Source of the DNA: Lutraria lutraria
Taxonomy: Eukaryota; Mollusca; Bivalvia; Venerida; Mactridae
Assembly: GCA_964023205.1 (NCBI GenBank)
Contig: OZ026847.1
Span: forward strand, 4,648,819-4,712,818
Length of the DNA: 64,000 bases
Direction of reading: 5' to 3'
Position 1 is the first letter of the stretch, and every line of letters starts with the position of its first letter. Positions 27,901 through 42,900 of the stretch are shown here, piece by piece. Under the pieces are notes generated by a model. It saw nothing but the letters and a program-made list of their open reading frames with translations, was not told where the DNA came from and did not search any database. Both the position numbers and the translations under genes were made by a program.

Positions 27901-30900
27901 AAATTAGGTTATATTCCAGTTTTAGAGTTATATAACTTCGAACTCGATTGTTTATATCTAAAGCACTGTACTTATACATTTGAATTTCTTACAATATTAA
28001 TAAAACTAACATTATAAAATGTTTTCTGTTCATATACTTTTTATTAGGTCAAACCGAACATGTCGTCCTAGCCGGAATTTTCCGAGTCGAGTAAGTAAAT
28101 TATCTTCCAATAATGTTGTATGTCCTCGTATATGTATCATACGCATACAGCCAGACTAGTTCATTGTCATAAATAACACCAATACATGCTTATGTGTGAG
28201 GTTGGTGCTATGATTCATTCGTGAAGTTCTCGTAATTCGTTGACCTTTCTTTGATTCTCGGGAACAACTAATTGCATTTTCTTATATTATTGACTTATAT
28301 CATTAACTTTAATTTAATGTGAAATATCATTATTCGTTGCCAAAGATATCATGCAATTGCCAAAAAACTTATTTTAGAAACGTATTGGTATAATCGGTTT
28401 TGTCAATTATACTGATACAAAAGCATAAATACCGTATTTTTTTCTTTAATGTTACTTACAGTTTTAAACTAGTTGACCTTGCAAGTGAGAAGAAATTCAT
28501 TGTAAATGTGAACATCAGCGTATGCGTCGAACAGGATGAATGCACGGAAACAATACCAGCTTTCACAAATGCTTACATTCCGAAACCATTCTGTGACTGG
28601 AACAGTGGGTTCAAGATACCAGGTACATTTGTTACTATACATATACAATATATAATTACCCGTAATACAAACAAGTTTACTTTAGTAAACAATGACACCA
28701 TTTACTAATATCAAAGACTGCAAATCAGATGACCCAATCCATGATGGCAATTTACACACACTCAAAGAGCTATGTTGTAACCATTCTTATAATAAAAACC
28801 AAACTTGTAATAAACCTATGCATGACAATTATCAATTGTAAGTACAGATGGTAAATGAAAAAAATGAAGGTATTTTTAAGTGTTAATGACCTAAATTAAG
28901 TCAGCCCGTGCTACTTAATGCAGCGGAACACATCATTAGGTTAATGAGTGCAAAAGTAAAATCTTACTTCAACTTGAAAATATCATTACAAGAATGGTTA
29001 ATATTACAAGTTTGGTTTGACATTGCAACCATCCTTTTAATAAAAAAAACAAACTTATAATAATTATTGCAAGTTTGGTTTTTATTACAAAAATGGTTGC
29101 AACAGAGCTAAATGACTTAGTATGGTTCTGATAATTCTTGATAATTCGTATGGTTATAAATAATTAACTACCAAATGTGAAAAGGTTAAACGTTTAATAC
29201 CCAGTATGTAAAAGTTAAATTCTGGAACAGTTTAGTTTCCAGCTTACATGTAATCCATATAATTTGTTGGGCGTAAAATCACAAAAACAGTAAGGGTAAC
29301 AATATTATGTCGACTTCAACGTTAGTCTAAACGTTGTTGAAAGACGAGTGTATACACGGACAGAACCAGCTATTTTCTGCTAACTACATTGATGCCTTTC
29401 ACACATGTGAAACCATTTTGGCCCAGAATGGAATTCGAACTCATAGTTGTTGTTGTTGTGCTGCTGTTGATTACAGTGGTTTTAATCTATCGAATAAATA
29501 TACAGTGTATATCTTTAAAATAAAATGCTTATTTGAAAGACCTTTGATAACATTTAATTTAAAAGATTATGCACTTGACAATTGGATGACTGCAAACAAT
29601 TTCGAACTGGTCGGTGGGGTATTACAAGACTATGCTATTGAAATACTGCTGGATGCGCTTGGTATTGCCGAGTTTTTGAAAGATATCCAATGTGCTGGAG
29701 GCTCTGGTGATTTCATCGGCGATGAAAACGGCTGGGATAATGGTAAGTAGTACATAAACAACACACATTAATTAATGTCATTTTGGTACATATTTTGTGT
29801 CATAAAACGTCTCCTTTCTGAATTTGTATTCTTATTCTTCATATAAAGTATTCACTTTTGGCAGAGATATTTGAATGCAAAAAGAATGGATCAGAAGTCT
29901 TATAAGATCTTATAAAAATATAAAATTGCAAATGTACATGATACATCATATCATCATCTAGTTTGGAAACTGTTATTTGTGAGCTTTGATTATTTCGTAA
30001 GATTAATACACTTTGAGATGTATTCCAGATTCCTCTGGTACAAAAAAATGCCCAATGTTGCAGTTATGTATTCATCATGATAAATGCGTTTACTACATAT
30101 CTCATGATGATTGCTGGTATATATTTCAGATTGTCCGCATGGCATAGTAGATTCCACACTACCAGACTACATGACATGTCATGTACCAGACTTCTGTACA
30201 GGAATTGAATGTTGTGTAGATGTACCAGTAGTGAAAAGGTCCTTCCATTTATACATGTTCATTGACACGTGCTCCTATGTTTTATCGGTTGGTATTGAGA
30301 ACTATGGAACTAATATATCCTTACTGGACTATGATTGGGGCTCAATCGAAGAATTTTCCCTGTTCGGTGTGTTCAGAATAACGTAAGTAAAACGTGTCCC
30401 GAGGTTATAAAAATGAGAAATGCCCAAGAGCACAAATTGCAGTATTATTCATTATACGAAATAGTTAGAAAATAACCCTGCAACTTATCGTTGAATTCAT
30501 GTTCAGAACAATGTTGCTGATATAATTAAGTTTGATAAATATAAACATTATTTTATCTTAATTGGTTAAAAAAACATGGAAAACATATTATGAGAATTGA
30601 GCCAGAGTAATAATCTCTATAATACCTCGACACGGCACCTTGTTTTCTCTTCAGCTTCTTATGTTGGACTCGGAGAAAACAATGTTTCACATACATAATT
30701 ATCCATTAACATAATTCACTGAAATTAGCTTGACACTTTTAATAACTGGAGGCCAGTTCTTGCAGAAGCAATTATTATTCAATACAGACACTGTCAAATC
30801 GTAATGTCATTTTTGACTCTAAGCATTTTTGAAAATCAGATTCAGTCAGCATTTACATGTCAATAAAATATAATCAACTGCTGTATTTTTAACATACAAA

Positions 30901-33900
30901 TTATAATAATCCAGGTACAGTCTCCAGAACTTAGAAGCAGAGGAACAACTACTGGTCACCATGACGATTGCTATTTGCATCGAATCGAATTCGTGCGATT
31001 TAGAAGTGAATATATTTAACAATCACCGTATTCCAAAACCGGGTTGTGACTTGGTTATCAATCTTCAAGGTATATATTATATAAATATCACATCCCACAT
31101 AGGGTGATAGAACGTAATGTTCACCCGAGACAAGTAATGTCGACCGAGGCGTTAGCCGAGGTTGACATTACTTAGTCAAGGGTGAACATTACGTTCTATC
31201 ACCCTATGTGGGATGTGATATTTATTTTATTATACCGAACAAAACAATAATTAAGAAAGACACTAAATGCAACAAACATGTTAACAAATGTAACGAAAAC
31301 TGTAATAGAAATTGAAACGAAGCTTCTTTCTGACACCATAATTACTTTTGCTGTCCAAATGTCTACTGAAAAACCTGATGAAACTACAATTATATTCTAC
31401 TAAGTGCCTAAAGTGTCTAGACAAGGATAGTATTCGATACGACAGAGATTGAATAAAACCCGACACCCGGTAATATCGCATGAGCGCGTGAGGGCAGTTT
31501 CGTTATGGCAAGCGGGCCGAAATGTAATGTCAGAGGGTAACATTACGGATTGTCACCCTCTGACGTCACATAAGACTATAGAGTAAATAAGTCACGTGAG
31601 GTATAATAAATGTATATAATACACATAATCTGCGCATCATCATCATCATATTAATTTGGTGAAATGATATTGCAAAAAAAACACAAAAAAGCTCGAATAA
31701 ATTTGATCAAATAACAGAACAAGCGAATAGGATATCAATTACCCGAAAAAAGCGATAATATGTATTGTAGAACACCAGATAACTGGACCCCTTTCAGACT
31801 TGGTGGTCTTCTGAGAATTCCTGTTTTCAGAAAACATTTGATAAATTCCGATAAAATGCGACTTGAAATGTAGTACGACTTTTAGGAAATTACGGTTTTC
31901 AAGAGGTTTGCTGTATTCATAAGAACTATAAGAACTGACATTATGTAGTGAACTATGACTTATGCATTGTTTTAAAGAATGCTTCATACTAATTTCATAC
32001 TAGTTTCTGTTATATAAACACAATATATTGTTAAAGTTTAAACATACAAGTATATCATAAATAGCACAATGTCAAGGATTTGTAAAAATAAGTATTAACC
32101 AAACTGATAGCTTGAAGTATAAGCTTCAGATGACACAATGTCAACTTAAAGGGGCATACCCTACAACTGACAAACATTCTGTGAAAGTGTAAAAACGTGT
32201 TAGATGCATATGTAAAACAATATATAATGGATAATTGCAAGAAGAACTTGGGTCATAAAATGACTAGTTTAGGTACTAGCCGCAAGAATCATAGCTATGA
32301 ATAATAAATCACTTCCACCCAAAAATTGTACAACAAATTCCAAAGAGTTTCCGATCTTTTATGGAAACTAATATTTTTTGTGATTTTATTTTTAATTGGA
32401 TGTATTTTTGGCTGAAACTTTCTCGTCGGCTTTTTTCTTTACAAGCTTCTGATTTATCATCATTTTGTCTTGATTCTAGAGGCACCAAGTTGTAGGGTAT
32501 GCCCCTTTAATTCAAACAAATCTGAATTACAGATTTTGATCTCGGCGCCTTCCTTGAAGATGCTGGAGCAGAACTGTCGACACAATTAGCTACATCAGTA
32601 GCTGACACTCTACTAGAAGAATTAGGAGTGCTCATGTTCCTCTACGAACAACAATGTGAACATGGAACAGACGTGGCTGTAAAAGGCTGGATCAATGGTA
32701 TTACAAAAATAGGATTTGGAACTGAAACAAATGAGTCTTGAGATAATACGTATCATCAAAGTTATCCGCTTATGTCTCGCATTCCTGGTTAAATGTCTTT
32801 AAGCTGGTTGAGAGTACTGGCCATTTGTTTATTGGATATATTTGATGGTGTTGTGCATGATTTACTTCTAATAATTGTGTTGTTGGGAAAGATAGGTCGC
32901 GGCCAAAAGTTCGTCTTGAACAAGACTGTCAAAATATCTTTATTCTATTCATACTTTATCATTTATTTTTGCAATAAACCATTTTGTCAGAAATATTATC
33001 ATACATTGACCAGACTTGGTCTCGATTGGAAGACCTTATTTGCTTGTTATTTACAATGAAAGCATAATGTTCACCTGAGGTGCACATCAAATAGCACTGC
33101 TTAGTTTGAAATGATAAAAAATATTTGTATATTTCTTCATAGAATGTGCGAACCTTGATACCACTCAGCTACCACAGTTGCAAGATCTTGTCCAATGTAA
33201 AATATCCGAGAGATGTACTGCCATTGAATGTTGCCTAGAAGTGTCTTTCATCCAGCGGTCTATTGTCGCATACATAGATATAGATGCCTGTTATTATAAA
33301 CTAACTGTTGGAGTAGATAATCTGGTTGTGAATATCTCACTAATTGATTACGAATGGGGATTAATAAACACGTTTAGTCTTAATGGAGTATTCAATATCA
33401 AGTAAGTGATTTAGATAAGATGTTGTATGTTACGAGTGTTTACTTGTGAAAATATTACTTTATACGCATACACTATAGCCCGTTTCATAAAAGATCATAG
33501 ATCAGTAACCCAAGACAAAACTTTTGATATTAATGCATTCATATATGGTTTTTAAGATATTTTATAATGTAGCATCCCTGCGTGCCCGGTAGAGGTTTGG
33601 CATTGAAGGGAGATAGATTGAATGTAAAATAGGACATAATAATCTGAACTTCTCTCTGTCAAGTTTGGTTTACATAAGTTAAATAAAATGTTTCCGTTAC
33701 ATTTATGATTTAGGTTACTTTCGTAATGCACAATTAGCTCATCTCATTAAAATCACTTATTTGAACTTTCCATACATTAAAAAAATGATGAAGTTTAAGA
33801 TTTGATATCTTTTTATATGACTAAGTACAATTGTAATTCAGTTCTTGACAAATTGTTACAAATAAAAGATGACTGAAAAGCATTATGGACATACACATTT

Positions 33901-36900
33901 CTAAATATATAAAAAAAGCCTGAGTCCATTCAGATATTCGCATATTTTCAAATTACACTCAGTATAACGTAACAAAGACTAAACAGGATATTATAGGGGA
34001 GCAATTTCGTCATATTTTGTCATAATATGTCAATATGCGCTGTATGTATGTTTCAGGTACAGCATCACAGATTTATCAGCAAGCGAACTATTTGTGGTCA
34101 CAGCGTCCTTGAATGTGTGTTTTGATGCTGATAACTATGATTTAGAAATACCCATTGTCAACGATTTAGTAATTCCTAACCTGGCTGTAATTTCGACGGC
34201 ACTTTCCAGTTCCCCGGTATGTAACTGACGTTTAGTATTTTCGACAATAAGATTTTTTCTATGAATAATATAATTATACAGCCCTCTCTTTAGCAAGAAC
34301 ATCCCTTCAGTATCAACCTTATTTTCCCACTGTACGATTTAACTGTATTAATCTAACTTCTCTAGAGCAACATTCTCTCAACAACNNNNNNNNNNNNNNN
34401 NNNNNNNNNNNNNNNNNNNNNNNNNNNNNNNNNNNNNNNNNNNNNNNNNNNNNNNNNNNNNNNNNNNNNNNNNNNNNNNNNNNNNNNNNNNNNNNNNNNN
34501 NNNNNNNNNNNNNNNNNNNNNNNNNNNNNNNNNNNNNNNNNNNNNNNNNNNNNNNNNNNNNNNNNNNNNNNNNNNNNNNNNNNNNCCAAAATTATCTCCC
34601 TTTGTAGACTTTTCACTTACCTCATGGTTGAATACACAAGTTGGATCAGTGACAAGTAATCTAGATGATATATTGTTGTCTCTACTGTTTGAGGAGCTTC
34701 GAATGACAGCCTTTCTCCTGGATCCTCAATGTGTCGTGCAAACTACAGGAACAGACAACGGCTGGACATCAGGTAAAACTTCCGAATGGAGTCAATAATT
34801 ATTTATGATTAGTGAATTGCAAGTTGTCCCCCATTTCCTGTTGCACAATTTGCTTGTGGAAGAGGTCGTTAAGTTGATTGGTGACAGTAATTTTCAACAA
34901 ATTATTTTGATTAGTTGTATTCTTCTTATCTGAGCCAACATACTAAATCGTATCTCATCTTTAAACTAACTTGCTCAATTGTTATCGTCGTATTCTACAA
35001 TTTATACTAGCGTTGACAAATATTAGTAGCTTTAATTTTTGCTCCTTGACACGCTCTGTCACCATATAATTATGTAACATGTTATTAACATGCATCTAGT
35101 TAAATGAAATATTTGTATGTATTACGAGTGTATATTCTTCAGATTGTTCGACGAATCTAAACCTACCAGCTTTACCCAGTGGTGTTAGTTGCCACGTGGA
35201 CAGCACATGTCTGTCAGTCACGTGTTGTGTGGATTTTCCTCATATACGAACATTCCAGTTTGGTATGAAAATTGATGCATGTGAATTTATGCTCACTGCT
35301 TTGATCGAGCAATTTGCAGTAAACCATTCACTTATAAATTACAACTTTGGTAAGTAACATCATAAAGATAAAATTTGTATCTTGTTTACCTCTTACCATA
35401 TTCACTAGATTGTCTTGTCGGGACAGTGGAGTATCATTCATATAATTCATCAAAAGGTCTAATCGAATCTTATAAGAAAACATTGTCGGATGCCCATGGT
35501 TGCTGACTTCACTTCGCTACGTGATGTGTGTAGCGGAGAGGAGTCAACAAGCTTGGGTATCCGATGGTGATAAGAAAACAAACCTACCACATAAAAAAAT
35601 AAGACTTAAATTATTATTTTCTTAAAACAATATTGATTTGCATCCACGTGACCGACTCATTAAAATATTCCCGTCCTCAAAAAGGTTTTAGTAAAAAAGA
35701 TATCATTCCTTATTCTATCTTAAGGATAACGTTTTCATACAAGCTGATCATGTGTACAACCAAAAAATACGTACCAACATTTTTGAAGCATGACCTTATT
35801 CAATTATTGATTGTTTTCAGGAGATGTGCACACGTTTGATATAAATGGAGTACTACAAATAAGGTAAACCTAGTATACCACTTCACATCATCGGTTAGAT
35901 GGCATATCCAATAGTCAAAATTTCTTTCATATTGCCAAGAAATGTGTAACGTTATGTTTTAGATATCAATAGAACAGCTGCCAAGTAATTTGATCCGCGT
36001 ATGTTATGAACAGGCAATGAACTCCTAAAAAATACTATATAGAGTTTATTGCCTGTTCATAACATACGCGGATCAAATTACTTGGCAGCTGTTTTAATAG
36101 GTGTCGTTTTAATGGATTAGTTTTTATAGTGGTCTATCACTGTAAAACTAATCAATTAATTAGACACCTATTAAAATGAAATAATTTGTTTTTTGATTAT
36201 CTAGTTTGTGGACACTTCAAATCAAACCTACGTTGAAACTTGGTTATATTTCAGTAGTCAGTAGTAAACACTGTGATAGTTCAACATCTTTAAACAATTT
36301 ACCACAGATTTCGTTTCGTTATATAGTATTTCAATAGAAGACGACTCAGAAGGGCATTTGTTCATTGTAACAATTGATGTAGCCATGTGCTTTGAGGCTG
36401 CTGCTGAATGTGACATTGCTGTTAGTATAATGAGTGAAGTGCCCATTCCCAAACCATTCTGTAACTGGAACAAGGGATTCTCAATACCAGGTAATTAGGC
36501 CTTAAACTGTTTGTTTCTGGTAACATGCTCATACAACATGGGACAACGAGATCGGGGTACCTTTTTGCTCTTGACATCCTAAGGAAAAGCTTAAAAGTGA
36601 GAAAATGGATTTTCGTTTCTCGGGCTAGGGTCGCCGGAAAAAATTAAAGTCGGTCAGATTTATTTTGGTAAAGATACACATATACATGGATATACAACAT
36701 GGTAGCATATATAAAATTACACACATGAAATAAGGTGCATGTCATGCACATCAAAACCGAGGATGGGACAATCAAGAGACAAACTCTTATTTCCATTGTG
36801 ATCCTCAAAAGGTCGGATTACCAAAAACAAACACTTTGTAGGCTTTACCACAAAATAAGTGTATATGAATAAATAAAACGTAGTGCCTCTCTGTCACATT

Positions 36901-39900
36901 TTGACTAATACATGCTTTTTAAGTTACAAATATGCAAACAATTAATATTAAAGCAGTGAGTGACGCAGCATCGACATACACACTCACAACTAACATGTAC
37001 ATGTTATTAACAACAAATCTATCCATTTGTAAATATCAGGATTTTCGTTACCCTCTTGGCGCGATTTGAATGGAATCGATGCTGTCAGTGCGCTTACCGA
37101 TGTAGATCTTGCTCGCCTTATCGATTTATTGGACATTGGCAAATATTTTGATATTGACATGTGTGATGGATCGCAGCCACCTTATTCAAGAACTGGATGG
37201 ACAAATTGTAAGTGAAGTTCTTGCTTTTTATAAATTAATCTTTGACCACACAGATAGGCACTTTGTATTGCTTATCGATAGCCGCCCAGATGCTTTGTTT
37301 TGTTTATTTGAGTTTTACACCCTTTTCAAAAGTCAGAGTCATATGAGGCCGACAGTTCATCTCCGCCCAGATGCACTATTTGTACAGGACTAATTGCTTT
37401 ATTTTAAGGATGTTGTCTTATCAAATACTAAGTAGAGTCGTACTGGATACACAGGAAGAGGTTCATACAAAAAATGAAGACTACCTGTCGTTAGCGTTAA
37501 TAGCGCATGAGTGGCTGTACTAACTTAGGGCTATATATTATACATTTATTCTGCATAAGACTTGCTTTGCTTCTACAATGGAGTCGATCTCAATACGCAC
37601 AGCAAACCTTGGCACAATGTGAAACACAATACCTCTCTCAACACCTCTCGGTATTTGAATACATGCGGAGATGATTCTCTTGTATGAAGCAGAATTCTCT
37701 ATAAGAAGCAGACATCAATACACGAAGTGGACCCATGTGAAAGCATTGATTGTGACCTCGTACCCAAAAAAACACAACAACAACTAAACTTATTCTTGAC
37801 ACCTGCATTTATAGAAAATGAAGTTTCAAATTTATGTATGTGTTCATGTGAAAGCATTGATTGTGACCTCGTACCCAAAAAACACAACAACAACTAAACT
37901 TATTCTTGACACCTGCATTTATAGAAAATGAAGTTTCAAATTTATGTATGTGTTCATGTGAAAGCATTGATTGTGACCTCGTACCCAAAAAACACAACAA
38001 CAACTAAACTTATTCTTGACACCTGCATTTATAGAAAATGAAGTTTCAAATTTATGTATGTGTTCATGCGCTACATATGTGTAATAGTCCATTAAATGGT
38101 TAAACCATCAAGGCAGATATTGTTATTTCAGATTGTCCCCTGGATGTTCCATCTGTGACTGTTCCTGATGAATTAAGCTGTTTTATACCAGATACATGTA
38201 CAGCAATAGACTGTTGTCTCTATGTCGACCTACTGAAGAGAAGTTTTCACGTCGAAATGCATGTTGATGGATGTACTCAGAGAATCATTGTTGAAATAGA
38301 TAACTTGAAAATCAATATTTCATTAAATAGCTACATTTGGGGTACTTATTCCTTTCATAGTAAAATACAAATCTAGTTTATTAGTTTGGATTATTATCAA
38401 ACGTATTATATAAATGTACATTCTTTATTTGTTGCTGTTTTACAAAAGAGTTTGTATATTTGCCAGGATTTTTCATTTGAGTCATACTGTTAACCGGTCA
38501 CCATTTTCGACTATTGACAGCCTCGATATCGGGTGTTTCCGCAATGAACTTTCGGTAACAATCACTACATTCCGGTCAAGGCGGAACGTACCGATTGCAG
38601 TAACAAAACAGCTATGTCAAAATATAAAACACTTATGTCTGTTTATAATCCACAAATTTACAAATTACAATTAACATTGTAACTAATGTTGGGTGTCTAA
38701 ATCGGTTTGTTTTAGGTAACAGGGAATCAGTTTACCTTAATGGACTCATCCGCCTCGAGTGAGTATAATCGTCGGCTATTCATTCTTAAATTTATAGTTA
38801 TTATGTATTTCACTATATCCATACCAATGAAATAAATAAAGTTGTATAAGATACTTGCATTCAATTCTCTACTACATCGGAATACGCTATATTACAATAT
38901 TTTGTTTTATTTTTCCCGAAATGCTGCAAATTTCCAATATAAATTGTTAATTACCTTGTCTACTAGCTGTACCATTCAAATCATGTATTACATTTCATAA
39001 TAAATAGAGGATGAAACTTGAAAAAAAAGATATAGTCTAGTATTCCGAGAATAGAGCATGACCAGATCTATTTCCAATTAACATAGTTACAGGACCAACA
39101 TAATTGGTGACATACTTAAACAATTGTTGTTCTATATTGATTATGTTCCTTTGTGCAATTCGACTTTAATCCTGTATTTTTTTTGCAGTTTCGTTGTTTA
39201 TGACCTACCAGAAACACGTTCGTTCCTTCTGGATCTTGATTTAAGATTATGCTTCGATGAATCAACATGTGACCTGGAAGTAAATTTGTTTTCAAACACA
39301 ACAATTGCAAAACCTATGTGCAGATGGGATGCGGACTACCTAATTTCAGGTACCTAGCTTTTTATCATATATCAGTATTGATGTTCGTAACAAGAACCAT
39401 TTCCTAGGTGAACTTGAAATGCACTACATTTGTAGGTGAAACATTGGACCTTTTCTCTTTATTGTGTTGTATAAGAGGAAACAAAATGAGTAAATTGATA
39501 TTGCTTCTCAGGTTTCGCACTCACTGATTGCAAATTTGTCTTACTCAGACATATTGTTATTCACTTAAGGATTTGTTGTTGTGTTTTTGTGACTATTCTA
39601 GTCTTTATCTTTTAAGGCTTTTCGTTGGAAAACTGGTTGATTGATAAAGGCATTGGCGCTGGTCAAGAATTGGCAGAAGAAATAATTGAAATTCTACTAG
39701 CTGAGCTTGGTATTCTTGAATTCGTAAACGACCAACAGTGTGACCGATTATCTGTACCATACAAACCAGACCTCGACGACGGATTGCACTCTGGTATGTT
39801 TGAATAGAAAGTAATCAAAACAGTTTTCGTGATATGATACGTGTACATCTACAGGCATTACAGAAGAACCAAATGGAAGTCAAATAATTTACGTTTATGC

Positions 39901-42900
39901 AAACACGAAAAGTCACAAGACGAAAACAATAACAAGAGGGCCAAAATGGCCCTATATCGCTCACATGACGATCACTGTTCACTCATTAAAATATTGTTTT
40001 GAACCGGTGACCTAGTTTTTGTCCCCAGACGACCTATGTTCGAATTTGTCTTACATATCATTAAGACAAACAGTCTGACTAGGTTTGGTGAAGATACGAT
40101 CAAAATTTGACATCTACAATGTTAATAAGGTTTTCCTAAGATTTGACCTTGTGACCTGGTTTTTGACCCTAGGTGACCCATATTTGAACTTGTCCTTACT
40201 ATCATTAAGACATTCAATCTGACAAGGTTTGACATTTAGAGCTTTTACAAGATTTTTACCTAAGATTTGACCTTGTAATCCAGTTTTTGAACCCGGCTGA
40301 CCCATGTTCATCCTTCATCCACATATCATTGAGGCAAACATTTTGACAAGGTTTGGTGAAGATCGAATTAAAACTGTGACATCTACAGTGTTAACAAAGT
40401 TTTCCTAAGATTTGACATGGTGACCTAGTTATTGACCCCAGATGACCCATATTTATACTTGACCGTTATATCATTAAAACAAACGATTTGACAAAGTTTG
40501 GTGAAGATCCAATAATAACTGTGAAATCTACAGTGTTAACATGGTTTTTCATAAGATTTGACCTAGCGATCTAGTTTTTGACCCAAGATGACCCATGTTC
40601 GAACTCGTCCAAGATATTATAAAGACAAACATTCTGACAAGGGTTCATGATCATCCAATCAAAACAGTGACTTCTAGAGTGTTCACAAGGTTTTCCAGCA
40701 ATTTGCCCTAGTGACCTAATTTTGCTACAGAAATGAACCATTATCAAACTTGACCTACATATTATTAAAATAAACATTCTGACAAAGTTTCATGAAGATG
40801 CAGTCAAAACAGTGATTTCTAAAGTGTTCACAAGGTTTTCCCTTATTTGGCCCTGGTGACCTAGTTTTTGACCCCTAATGGCCCAATATCGAACTCGTCC
40901 GAGATTTTGTTGATATTAACGTTCTGACCCAGTTTTGCTAAAATTGGGCTAAAAATGTGGCCCCTAGTGTGGTCACAATATAAAGTTTGACGACGCACGA
41001 CGCCGGACGCCGGACGGAGAGTGATCCTAATAGCTCACTTTGTCATTTTGTGACATGTGAGCTAAAAATAACTGTCCGAATAACAAGAAGGCAAACATAA
41101 ACAACACATAGAAAGTAAAAAACCCGACAATACAAAATTCAGAATATCAAGAAAACAAACAAAAACAACAGATAGAATGTCGAAAAAAGTCAACAAAAAA
41201 AAATATTCGGAATATCAAGGAAACAAAGAAAAACAAGTCAGAATATATTTTATCAGAGAGTAGAACTTCCAAACATAAGCGAACAAAATAACTATTGTTT
41301 GTTTAAATTTGTATTGCAATTTATTTCTACTTATATCTATCACACGAGAAGCCGAAATATAGTTTTGCTATCGATGACTAATAGAAAAGGAACAATAATA
41401 ATGAAATGTAATCCAAGGACAAGCCTAATGCCAACAATTTTATCGAGATTTTAGAGCAATGAGCCTAACTTCACAAATAACACAATGCTTCCTCTTCAGA
41501 ATGTATGTCTGACATCACATTGGAAACATTGCCTTCAACCACATCCTGCTACATATCCGAACATTGTACAGCAATAGAATGTTGCGTTGATGTCGACATC
41601 TTAAAACGGTCTTTGCATTTTGAACTAGAGATAGATATTTGTAACTTCATGGTAAACGTTGGCATTGAACGACATACAGTGAGCAAGTCACTTCTTGAAC
41701 TCGAAATGGGTAAGTTTGATAAATAAAGTAAATAGAGGCCTGCTTGATAAATGAAACACATTGGCACCTTCCACGTAGCCAATAGTTTCTTTAGGTAATA
41801 AATACTTTAGTATTTCTACCATTAATTGATTTCCAAGTATCACCTTTTATTTGTCAACTTGCATTCGTGTTAGTAAGGATAGTTTTCCTCGCAGAAATGT
41901 GTCTTTGCGAGCTTATGTTATATTATTTATGACCATTAATATCTGCCTGCATGTACGTTTTTGTGACATTTCAGATACAGACATCAAACTATATCTTCTT
42001 GGTGCTTTTAGACTCACGTATGTATTAGAGTTTCCTAAAGACAAAATCCTTAACGTACAACCAACGTCAGGGATGTTGAAATATAGACAAACCTGAATGA
42101 CCAGTAACTCATAAATAAACTAGTGAATAATTTCCACCAACACAACGCAACATACTTCTGAATTGTGCCTAACTGTGAATTAACGCATATTTTTATGTTC
42201 GATTAGAGACCTTTGTTCACAGGCTTAAAATGATTATTTATTGATACATAGAATAAATATATATACATAATATGCAATTGAAATAAAATTTTGTGTTGAC
42301 TATATTTACATTTTTTTCCGACACAAATTAATTTGTGCCAAGTTTGATTTTGTGGAATATACAAAAATGCTTCGATTTTCATTGTTACAGTTTCAACATT
42401 AAGGAAAGCACCAATGGGTATGAGGTCAGTGCTCGGGTAGAGGTCTGTCTAGAGTCTGGTGGTACTTGCCTGTTTGAAGCCACACTATTGTCCGATACGT
42501 TCCTTCCAAATGGGGTCTGTTCACTCGGAACAGGGCTTAAGAATCCAGGTTAGTCTGAAAGTTACCGGTGTAACAGGCTTTTTCTCCTAGTCATTTTTTC
42601 AAGGAGAAAAACTGTCTGGTGGAAAACAGACTGCTATATCGTTATTAAGAACATAGCACATAGTTATACAATATGATAGTAAGAGTATGGTACTAAAATA
42701 ATGTATGCTTTAGAAACGAACATTTCAATACAGATTTGCCCACACAAATTATAAACCAATACAAATATTATTTGCACTAGCATTCACACTGAATGCTTTC
42801 CGTTATAATATAGTGTTTATCAGAGTAAATTTATTAAAAATATTCACACATTTTGCTTGATAGATTTCTCTGTACAAGAATGGCTAGATGAGTTGGGTAC

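Noticed and set aside
29334..29565. Upstream extension of module 6 exon D as coding
   Set aside because: The frame is open by chance and crosses a SINE fragment and a (TTG) run. The D pattern starts exactly at the AAAAG acceptor.
37699..38003. Two overlapping - strand open frames with identical peptides
   Set aside because: They follow the 110-bp triplicate repeat, have no splice support and sit in an intron of the main gene.
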